64,000 nucleotides of DNA from Ascidia mentula (Eukaryota > Chordata > Ascidiacea > Phlebobranchia > Ascidiidae): NCBI GenBank assembly GCA_947561715.1, contig OX387201.1, positions 19,978,001 through 20,042,000 of the forward strand, read 5' to 3'. The first letter of the stretch is position 1. Each line of letters opens with the position of its first letter. Below, piece by piece: positions 54,437 to 64,000 of the stretch. Position numbers and translations under genes: made by a program. Under the pieces are notes generated by a model. The model did not search any database. It was not told where the DNA came from and worked only from the letters and a program-made list of their open reading frames with translations.

Positions 54437-56466
54437 ATGTTTGGCGATCTTGATGATGACGTAGATCAAGTATGGAATGAGTGGATCGCAAAATACAGTA
54501 AGTTTATTCCTGGTTTCCACCAAATTGCTTTAATAGGTTTCATTCTTAATTTACATCGATTTAACATTTAGAGTTATGTTGCAGTTATTTCGATGGTTTG
54601 CAGATAAACAATATTTAAACGAGGACGAACTTCTTGAAAGAAAAAGTATTTGGGAAACAAGTTTAGCTGAAGTGAAAGAACACAATGAAGATTTCAAGAC
54701 TGGAAAGTTCACATACAGGATTTCACTGACACAGTTCAGCGATCGGGTAAAAAACAACACATGTCCAAATCAACGCAGTAATGTTTCATACAATGGTGGC
54801 TGATCCACCTACACTGCGATACCTGGGCTGCGAAGCCTGATAACCTAATGACTTCCTACTAAGTTTGAGTGAACGTTTGTTTAACTACATTTCCACACAG
54901 AAAAACGATGAACTCCCATGGATGGACGATCGGAATGTGGCAGAATGTTACAGACCGCCCTTGTTATTCGGAGCATCGAAAATGTGCGAAGAACCTCACG
55001 ACACTGACCCAAATGTTGGCACTGAGGAACCCAACCCTGAAAGTATTGACTGGAGGGTCAAGGGTTGTGTAACACCGGTGCAAGACCAAGGAACAGAGTT
55101 ACCCGCTTGCTGGATATTCAGTGCAGTAAGCGTTCGTAACAAATGCCTAACTGGTATAACTACTGTGATTTAAATATGCAGGTTGGAGCCGTTGAATCTC
55201 ATCACAAGATAAATAACGGAGAATTGGTTAAACTTTCTGAACAACAATTAGTTGATTGCGACAAAAAGGGTGGAGGAACAGGAGATCTGGAATGGGCGTT
55301 TGATTACATTCGAAGGAATGGACTCGTTTTTGAACATGAATATCCGTTCATTGGCAAGGTTTATTTAAAGAAAATATATTTTTAACATTCAACAATAATT
55401 GGATCTTCAGTGTGCTTTTAACCTCATATCATACTTCCCATAGACGTCCATTACTAAAGTACCTTGTAGATTGCCAGAGTTATAACGTAACCACCACTAA
55501 AGTACTAGTTTCTGCAAATAAGAGTCTTAAAAATGGATACGTTTAATTGTATCTTCCAGTACTGGTTAGTTTTGAGAAACCAAACATGGAAATTAGCAAA
55601 ACTTATTAGGTTGAACCATTGAAATCGAAATTTACGAAAAGATCTTCGTAAACAAAAAGTTACATAACTTATTGCATTATGATTTGGTGAAAATATGTGT
55701 ACGACAATTTGTGCTGTTACATTGGACAGAGAACACGATGCAGAGATGGACCCTGCAGACGTATCGGAATCAAAGGATTCAAGAAAATAAAAGGATGTGA
55801 AAAAGAGCTTGAAAATGTGGTGGCTGTCAGTTTGGTTGCTTCAAATAAATCCAAATTCCACGCTCACACAAACTATGAAGGTAACTATTTGAAAACAACT
55901 TCTTATAACTTAACTGTAAATAAATTTGCCATTTTGCGAGCAAATATTAAAAATCATAGCAGTGTAATGAACTTTCAGACATATTTTATGATCCTGATTG
56001 GGAAAAAGGTTTAAATCCAACGAACGAAAACGCGTTACGTCACACAGTGTTGGTCGTTGGTTATGGAAAAGATCAGAGCAAACCACGTGGCGAGGACAAG
56101 TACTGGATTATCAAGAACAGGTATACGATCATATTTTTGTGTAAATGCCATGAAGACAACATGTTATAAACCATTAGTAACCAATGTGGAACAAAACCAA
56201 ACTACAACAAATCAGCAAAGTGTTTATCGTTTTTATCGTGTACAATTATGCCTTAAATATGATACATCCTTGTTGGTAAAGTCTTTAAAAACTTCTTACA
56301 AATACTGTAAAATTTCTCAAATTGAGAATATTTGCTCAGTTGGGGAGTTGGTGACGATGATTCGGGTTTCAAGAAAATTGCCAAAGATCGAGACAACAAT
56401 TGTTTTGTTTCCGGACAAGCAATTTATCCTGTTGGCGTGGGTTGCTACTCACCAGAGAAAAGCTAG
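54437..56466 (+). CDS. Cathepsin-like C1A cysteine protease, copy B (seven exons)
   Basis: Exons are 54,437-54,497, 54,604-54,746, 54,901-55,125, 55,182-55,358, 55,730-55,880, 55,979-56,120 and 56,340-56,466, all in phase, giving 341 residues. The layout is the same as copy A: I29 propeptide, Cys in PVQDQGTELPACWIFSA, His in LRHTVLVVGYG, Asn in KNSWG. Exon 5 lacks 18 bases relative to copy A, removing AKVGPV, the segment that includes the GPV usually conserved in papain-like proteases. Exon 6 lacks one Asn codon. There is no PLE in the last intron. No signal peptide is visible. Catalytic residues are kept, but the GPV loss may affect the fold. Confidence 0.87.
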
Positions 56467-56499
56467 ACCACAGTTAAATAATGTCAATGTGCCAAGAAG

Positions 56500-56505
56500 A
56501 ATAAA
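56500..56505 (+). promoter_or_regulatory. Candidate polyadenylation signal, cathepsin copy B
   Basis: AATAAA lies 34 bases after the stop codon, at the same spacing as in copy A. Confidence 0.5.
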
Positions 56506-56954
56506 AACGTAACAAGGACTCGCATATTTTGACTAAAATAGTAAAATAGTTTTCGATCAGTCCGATCACACTTGAAAGGCCCGTAACGTAACTACGTAGC
56601 AACCAAGATAACGTTGTCATGTAATTTGCTGGTGATTGTTTGTTGGTCGTCTCCATGGCGCCAGTTTTCCTGTGTAACGTTTAACCCGGTTTTCCAGTAA
56701 CTGAATGTCTTCTGTTAAATGCTTGCTGTGAACAATCTTTTTTCAGAACCTCTAAATCGTCACCCCTCTCACTAGTATAGTGTGCTTTTATCAGTCTCAG
56801 CCTCTACTACTTAACCTAATAGTCTCCGCTTTATGTGTTAACTCTGTATGCTTACATACCGATAGTGTATTTGTTAATGCGTGTGTCTAATTCTTTGACT
56901 AACTTTGTATCAATGTAGTTTTGATGAAATAATAAAGATGTATGTAGTATAATT

Positions 56955-59900
56955 CTCTGCATCATGTTTTCAATTAAACTCAGGAAAAGGAACAACATAA
57001 GCACCCATGTGCGACTTTATGTCAAATGTACTGAACAAATATGATTTCCCAATCAAATTCTACGCAAGTTATATTAGATTTATGTATCGCAAAATTGGAG
57101 AACAAATTAGAAAAAAAATGCAGCGATTAAAGAGTGCAATTCATCATAACGCAATTAAAAATGTGGGTAAATTCAATATTATCAAGTGTCCATAAAACTA
57201 ATATCAAAGGAGCAAAAATCCATGTTTAATATTTACATCCCAGTAATAAATGCTTAACTGATTGGAACCGGGGGCACCCTGGGGTTGTGAATTATTGAGT
57301 TAAGCGTGTGAGAAGTCACAAGGTTTGTGTTAAAAAACTTCAAATTTCAACATTCTGCCCCAGGCTTCAATGCAGATTCTTACGTCATTTTGTCTGACTC
57401 GCGCCTTGAAATTTGTTTGCTGCATTCGGGCCACTTTGAAACGTAAATTCCAATGCGAAAAACATGTGGCCTTGTAATTATCATGCTTTTTATCTTTTTT
57501 AAAAATTAATGCCGGATAATTGTCCATGATTTAACGGTTTAGTCTTTTCACAATTTCTACGAAGGAATGTCAACCGTGATGTTGTCATAAAATACCTTTG
57601 GTTGTTCAGCCACAATTTACGCTTCCGTCGGAATTTTTATATTATTTGTGGTGCAACCTATCCAGGTGGAGTTAACATGGACGTAAGCCACAAGCAAAAC
57701 GTTGCGCGTCATCTTCTCCACTGTGCTGAATGCAGATATCATAGACAATTTAATACATTAGTTACAACTCTGTGATGTTTGGTCCCCCGAAGTAAAAGTG
57801 AGAACATGCATACGATGAACAAACTCTCCTTTGTTTGTGATCAACGTTGTAATTATCTATATATAGCGTCCTGAAACCCGGTAGTAATAAACGTTGCTGG
57901 GCTTTGCACGCACGTTCAATCTCCTTATCATGTTTACTGCGTGTCTGTGATTGCAGTGTTATGATGTCATGCAGTACCTGGTACAAGATTAATCTCAGGT
58001 TGTTTGGTGGGAGACGAGATTAGAAGATGAAGTAAGCGCTTGGCGGTGCATGTTGCGATTGCTAAAGTAGTGTTTGCCACAAAAACTTGAAATTGACAAT
58101 TTGCAAACGCGTCCTTGAAAACACCTATTTATAAAAGTCGGGATGGTTGAACCCAGAATAATAGTTGAATTTGTCTGATATTCTGAATGCAAACGAAGAA
58201 CAGGAAACATTGCAAACGAATGTCGTTTTGCGAACACTTTTCAACCACATGTGTGTAAAAAATGTGTAACTTTAATAATGACAAATTTATTGCAAAAATA
58301 ACCTTAACATAAGAGTCCAGTTTAATCTTACCCTCCTGGTATTAAATTCTTAACTGATCGAAACCTGACCGCATCCAAGGGTTTAAATAACATTGAGTTA
58401 AGTGCGTGAGAAGTCGAGAATTTTGTTTTAATAAAGTCGCCTGAAACATTCGATCGGAGCAAAATATTATAAATAAAATAAAATCAGAACCGAAATGTGA
58501 AACTTTCTGCCCCCAGGCTTCCGTGCACATATTGTTACGTCATTTTGTCTGACACGCGAATGCAATTTCGGTCTTTCTGCATTCGGGCAACTTTGAAACG
58601 TAAATTCCAATGCAAGCCGTTGGTCACGTTAAAAATCATTAAAGCCGGAGAATCTTTCTCGCTTAAAGGCTTATTGATATTTCCTTTAAAATATTATCTT
58701 CTGTCAAGTCTTCATGTAAGGTATTGACCTGAATGTGGAGTTGTTCTCTTATTAAAAATTACCTGTTTCTATTAATTTTGTTAGTTGTGCTGCAAGCGAC
58801 GATTTAGAATAAAATTTCTCTTGCAAGTAAAACGTTTGCGCATCACCTCTGTTGCGATGTCTGCTCATGTCATAAAAAGCGTGAAGCATTCAATATTCTG
58901 TGCATGGATGCGCGTTGAAATCACCTCATGTTTATTCACATATTCATGAAATCATGCAGTTCCAGGTACAAGATTAGTGTTAGGCGGTACGTGTTGCAAT
59001 TGCTAAAAGTAGCAACAACTTCACCTCATGTGGTTGGGAAGTTACCTGCTGCGTGTTTAGTGGTAATGCAGTTTTTCTATAAAGCCGGGAGTCTTGCAGC
59101 TGTTTGTCCGCATTCAGTTGCCTGGGACAGGAAGGTGTCGAGGGACAGGTAAAGAAAAGTGTTAAGAAATAATACGAGATCTAACTAACTTGGATGCAAA
59201 TTACTTGGGTCGCATTACAAGAAATTGTCGATTAACATTGGTAACTCACATTGTAATCTTGGAATGCAGTTTTCTAACATTTAACGTTGATCTATGAAGT
59301 AAGCTTGAGGTACAATGTTGCATGTCCTCGCCAAGACAAAACGTGTACGTCCAAAGTACAACAGGTTACCTTACAATAGAGATAATGAAAGCCTAAAAAA
59401 ATGTGGTAAATTACTGCAGGAATCAACCCGTGCAGGTCGCGGTGACCGGTGGATCTGTTTTTACAAATCAATATATTATATTCCTGTGACTCGGAGTAAA
59501 GCACGATCACCGCCTGTGTGTAATTTTTATTTTTTCTCATAAATAATAATTTCGCCTGTTGGCATCCTCAGTTTCTGTCTTATTCAAATTGAAATGTTTC
59601 CACTCCTTTTGGAGTCTCAGGAATATAACAGATATAATGCAAGTTCACAATTGTTAATGCGAATACAAAGCAAAGACGTGAGCAGAAGAATGTGATAAAA
59701 ATAATGTAGTGTTGATATTAATCACAAGAGTAAGTTTTGTAGCTGTTTCAAAACATGTTTGTGTGTAGTTCGGTGGAACGGTTAATGAAACACTTCTTTT
59801 CTAAAATAGGTCATGCTTTACCATTGCATCGACATTTTCACATGATTGTTTATATCGTTGTCATAGCACCGAATGCGTGGGTGTGGCGCACCTAGTGGCC

Positions 59901-60591
59901 ATATTTGAAAGTTAATTATCACGACGGTTGACAATTGGTTTGCATTCTTTGTAACTTCATATATGGAATTTATTGCAACAAGTTGATTTTTAAGATTCTC
60001 CCATCAGTCTTAGAAGTCAGTTCGCTGAACAGTATAGCTGCCCTTGTTAATGTGATTAAGTTTACGCACGGTGTTGACGCTGTCTTTGTACTCACAGTGT
60101 CTCTCTTGCATTTGTACACACGTGAAGCGTGTGGTATTCAATCTTCTGCCGCCCAAAGTTATCGGTAAGCATTGTGTGTGTTACGTCATAGTGGCGCATT
60201 GTAGTTTATGTTGCCTGTTTCGTTTAGGTGTAACTGCTTGGACCGTTTTTGTGGTCCAGAGTTTCCCGGTTCCCAAATAGTTGGTGAGCGTTATGCTGTA
60301 ATTATCTACGTGAAGTGTATTTGTTTGACACATTGCCTTCTGTGTAGAAACCGTGTTCTAAGGGTCCACGTGTCCTATACGTGTCTTTCGTCTCCTCCCG
60401 ACGTCTGTACCGTCTATACTTCGAATACATTCCATCTTGCGTACGAGTGCGTACTGCACATTCGATAACAAACATAACATCAACTGAGTGAGCGAGTTTG
60501 AGGCCCATTAAAGATACGCGTTTTAACTGCGGGAATTCCGCCTCGTGTGACGTTCCGCGCCAAGAACCGGGGCGCGTTCAACGGACGTTAC
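56955..60591. repeat. Tandem unit 1, period about 3,637 bp
   Basis: Every landmark in this unit recurs about 3,637-3,638 bp later. The first ~250 bp are clearly diverged between units, the remainder nearly identical. Inside the unit, 57,240-58,345 and 58,346-59,024 are themselves diverged repeats (TAACTGAT...GAACC, GTCATTTTGTCTGAC, CTTTGAAACGTAAATTCCAATG). Open frames are short and resemble no known protein. Confidence 0.9.
59541..59580 (-). ncRNA. Hammerhead-like motif in tandem unit 1
   Basis: The - strand reads AAA, CTGAGGA, helix II GCC-AACA-GGC, GAAA, then an AT-rich stretch and TTT. It belongs to the GAAAT family seen at 18,668 and 22,657. Confidence 0.45.
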
Positions 60592-63500
60592 ACTCTGCAT
60601 CAGGTTTTCAATTAAAGTCAGGTTAGGGAAGAACATAAGAACTCACGTGCGACTTTATGTCAAATGTACTGAACAAATAGGATTTCCCAATTATATGTTA
60701 CTCAAGTTATATTAGATTTATGTATCGCAAAAATGGGAAGCAAATTATAAAAAATAGTAACGATTGAAGAGTGCAATTCATCATAACGTAATTAAATAAT
60801 TGGGTAAACTCAGTTTGATCAAATGTACATAAAACAAATATCAACAGAACAAAAGGTCATGTTTAATATTTACATCCCAGTAATAAATGCTTAACTGATC
60901 GGAACCGGGGGCACCCTGGGGTTGTGAATTATTGAGTTAAGCGTGTGAGAAGTCACAAGGTTTGTGTTAAAAAACTTCAAATTTCAACATTCTGCCCCAG
61001 GCTTCAATGCAGATTCTTACGTCATTTTGTCTGACTCGCGCCTTGAAATTTGTTTGCTGCATTCGGGCCACTTTGAAACGTAAATTCCAATGCGAAAAAC
61101 ATGTGGCCTTGTAATTATCATGCTTTTTATCTTTTTTAAAAATTAATGCCGGATAATTGTCCATGATTTAACGGTTTAGTCTTTTCACAATTTCTACGAA
61201 GGAATGTCAACCGTGATGTTGTCATAAAATACCTTTGGTTGTTCAGCCACAATTTACGCTTCCGTCGGAATTTTTATATTATTTGTGGTGCAACCTATCC
61301 AGGTGGAGTTAACATGGACGTAAGCCACAAGCAAAACGTTGCGCGTCATCTTCTCCACTGTGCTGAATGCAGATATCATAGACAATTTAATACATTAGTT
61401 ACAACTCTGTGATGTTTGGTCCCCCGAAGTAAAAGTGAGAACATGCATACGATGAACAAACTCTCCTTTGTTTGTGATCAACGTTGTAATTATCTATATA
61501 TAGCGTCCTGAAACCCGGTAGTAATAAACGTTGCTGGGCTTTGCACGCACGTTCAATCTCCTTATCATGTTTACTGCGTGTCTGTGATTGCAGTGTTATG
61601 ATGTCATGCAGTACCTGGTACAAGATTAATCTCAGGTTGTTTGGTGGGAGACGAGATTAGAAGATGAAGTAAGCGCTTGGCGGTGCATGTCGCGATTGCT
61701 AAAAGTATCGTTTGCCACAAAAACTTGAAATTGACAATTTGCAAACGCGTCCTTGAAAACACCTATTTATAAAAGTCGGGATGGTTGAACCCAGAATAAT
61801 AGTTGAATTTGTCTGATATTCTGAATGCAAACGAAGAACAGGAAACATTGCAAACGAATGTCGTTTTGCGAACACTTTTCAACCACATGTGTGTAAAAAA
61901 TGTGTAACTTTAATAATGACAAATTTATTGCAAAAATAACCTTAACATAAGAGTCCAGTTTAATCTTACCCTCCTGGTATTAAATTCTTAACTGATCGAA
62001 ACCTGACCGCATCCAAGGGTTTAAATAACATTGAGTTAAGTGCGTGAGAAGTCGAGAATTTTGTTTTAATAAAGTCGCCTGAAACATTCGATCGGAGCAA
62101 AATATTATAAATAAAATAAAATCAGAACCGAAATGTGAAACTTTCTGCCCCCAGGCTTCAGCGTACATATTGTTACGTCATTTTGTCTGACACGCGAATG
62201 CAATTTCGGTCTTTCTGCATTCGGGCAACTTTGAAACGTAAATTCCAATGCAAGCCGTTGGTCACGTTAAAAATCATTAAAGCCGGAGAATCTTTCTCGC
62301 TTAAAGGCTTATTGATATTTCCTTTAAAATATTATCTTCTGTCAAGTCTTCATGTAAGGTATTGACCTGAATGTGGAGTTGTTCTCTTATTAAAAATTAC
62401 CTGTTTCTATTAATTTTGTTAGTTGTGCTGCAAGCGACGATTTAGAATAAAATTGCTCTTGCAAGTAAAACGTTTGCGCATCACCTCTGTTGCGATGTCT
62501 GCTCATGTCATAAAAAGCGTGAAGCATTCAATATTCTGTGCATGGATGCGCGTTGAAATCACCTCATGTTTATTCACATATTCATGAAATCATGCAGTTC
62601 CAGGTACAAGATTAGTGTTAGGCGGTACGTGTTGCAATTGCTAAAAGTAGCAACAACTTCACCTCATGTGGTTGGGAAGTTACCTGCTGCGTGTTTAGTG
62701 GTAATGCAGTTTTTCTATAAAGCCGGGAGTCTTGCAGCTGTTTGTCCGCATTCAGTTGCCTGGGACAGGAAGGTGTCGAGGGACAGGTAAAGAAAAGTGT
62801 TAAGAAATAATACGAGATCTAACTAACTTGGATGCAAATTACTTGGGTCGTATTACAAGAAATTGTCGATTAACATTGGTAACTCACATTGTAATCTTGG
62901 AATGCAGTTTTCTAACATTTAACGTTGATCTATGAAGTAAGCTTGAGGTACAATGTTGCATGTCCTCGCCAAGACAAAACGTGTACGTCCAAAGTACAAC
63001 AGGTTACCTTACAATAGAGATAATGAAAGCCTAAAAAAATGTGGTAAATTACTGCAGGAATCAACCTGTGCAGGTCGCGGTGACCGGTGGATCTGTTTTT
63101 ACAAATCAATATATTATATTCCTGTGACTCGGAGTAAAGCACGATCACCGCCTGTGTGTAATTTTTATTTTTTCTCATAAATAATAATTTCGCCTGTTGG
63201 CATCCTCAGTTTCTGTCTTATTCAAATTGAAATGTTTCCACTCCTTTTGGAGTCTCAGGAATATAACAGATATAATGCAAGTTCACAATTGTTAATGCGA
63301 ATACAAAGCAAAGACGTGAGCAGAAGAATGTGATAAAAATAATGTAGTGTTGATATTAATCACAAGAGTAAGTTTTGTAGCTGTTTCAAAACATGTTTGT
63401 GTGTAGTTCGGTGGAACGGTTAATGAAACACTTCTTTTCTAAAATAGGTCATGCTTTACCATTGCATCGACATTTTCACATGATTGTTTATATCGTTGTC

Positions 63501-64000
63501 ATAGCACCGAATGCGTGGGTGTGGCGCACCTAGTGGCCATATTTGAAAGTTAATTATCACGACGGTTGACAATTGGTTTGCATTCTTTGTAACTTCATAT
63601 ATGGAATTTATTGCAACAAGTTGATTTTTAAGATTCTCCCATCAGTCTTAGAAGTCAGTTCGCTGAACAGTATAGCTGCCCTTGTTAATGTGATTAAGTT
63701 TACGCACGGTGTTGACGCTGTCTTTGTACTCACAGTGTCTCTCTTGCATTTGTACACACGTGAAGCGTGTGGTATTCAATCTTCTGTCGCCCAAAGTTAT
63801 CGGTAAGCATTGTGTGTGTTACGTCATAGTGGCGCATTGTAGTTTATGTTGCCTGTTTCGTTTAGGTGTAACTGCTTGGACCGTTTTTGTGGTCCAGAGT
63901 TTCCCGGTTCCCAAATAGTTGGTGAGCGTTATGCTGTAATTATCTACGTGAAGTGTATTTGTTTGACACATTGCCTTCTGTGTAGAAACCGTGTTCTAAG
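60592..64000. repeat. Tandem unit 2, cut by the window end
   Basis: This is the second unit of the 3.6-kb tandem duplication, running to the window edge about 230 bp before a full period. Differences from unit 1 after about 60,853 are a handful of substitutions. No gene is recognised. Confidence 0.9.
63179..63218 (-). ncRNA. Hammerhead-like motif in tandem unit 2
   Basis: This is identical to the motif in unit 1, one period away. Confidence 0.45.

Larger units (their letters stand above)
47605..59024. repeat. Segmental duplication, copy B
   Basis: This is colinear with 1-18,563 and shorter because it lacks the four large insertions of copy A. It carries instead a WDR24 fragment at about 50,850-51,225 and has lost oxidase exons 4 and 5. 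At its right end it merges into the 3.6-kb tandem units. Confidence 0.9.

Noticed and set aside
1-64000. CRISPR arrays, bacterial operons or prophage
   Set aside because: No regularly spaced short repeats or prokaryotic gene organisation; introns and eukaryotic retroelements throughout.

Overview
The window looks like animal nuclear DNA, most likely from a tunicate of the ascidian type. The evidence is AT-rich sequence, short GT-AG introns, and the gene mix: GATOR2 subunit WDR24, an ankyrin/armadillo gene resembling ANKAR, a NACHT-LRR immune-type gene, CUB-like exons, papain-family proteases and Penelope-like retroelements (PLEs). The tunicate placement is inference; animal origin is firm. 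The genes are independent and do not form an operon or pathway.

Layout. (1) 1-18,563 is the first copy (copy A) of a segmental duplication; the second (copy B) is 47,605-59,024. Both carry, in order, ANKAR-like exons (- strand), the 5' exons of a molybdo-flavoenzyme gene of the aldehyde oxidase/xanthine dehydrogenase family (- strand), and a complete seven-exon cathepsin-like gene (+ strand). Copy A has acquired three PLE insertions, an unclassified ~630-bp insertion and a small A-rich retroposition. The ANKAR-like and oxidase genes carry frameshifts or stops in one or both copies; the proteases are intact in both. (2) 18,564-30,600 is mostly repeats: CUB-like exons, a Ty3/gypsy-type gag-protease remnant, a small inverted-repeat element, a 28S rRNA fragment and diverged repeat blocks. 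(3) 30,603-35,117 is a NACHT-LRR gene with an inverted pair of tRNA-derived SINEs in one intron. (4) 38,358-43,848 is WDR24 (- strand), with apparent reading-frame breaks in the middle. (5) 44,894-49,952 is the ANKAR-like gene of copy B, followed by the remaining copy B genes. (6) 56,955-64,000 is a tandem duplication with a period of about 3,637 bp and no recognisable gene.

Two themes stand out. First, many hammerhead-ribozyme-like cores occur at PLE ends and in small repeats, and the helices covary between families. Second, three separate insertions (two PLEs and the SINE pair) share one architecture: two copies joined 5'-to-5', 3' ends pointing outward, the whole unit flanked by a single 12-13-bp target-site duplication. 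The largest is a 4.6-kb almost perfect palindrome. All identities and alignments were made by eye from the given sequence; no searches were run.
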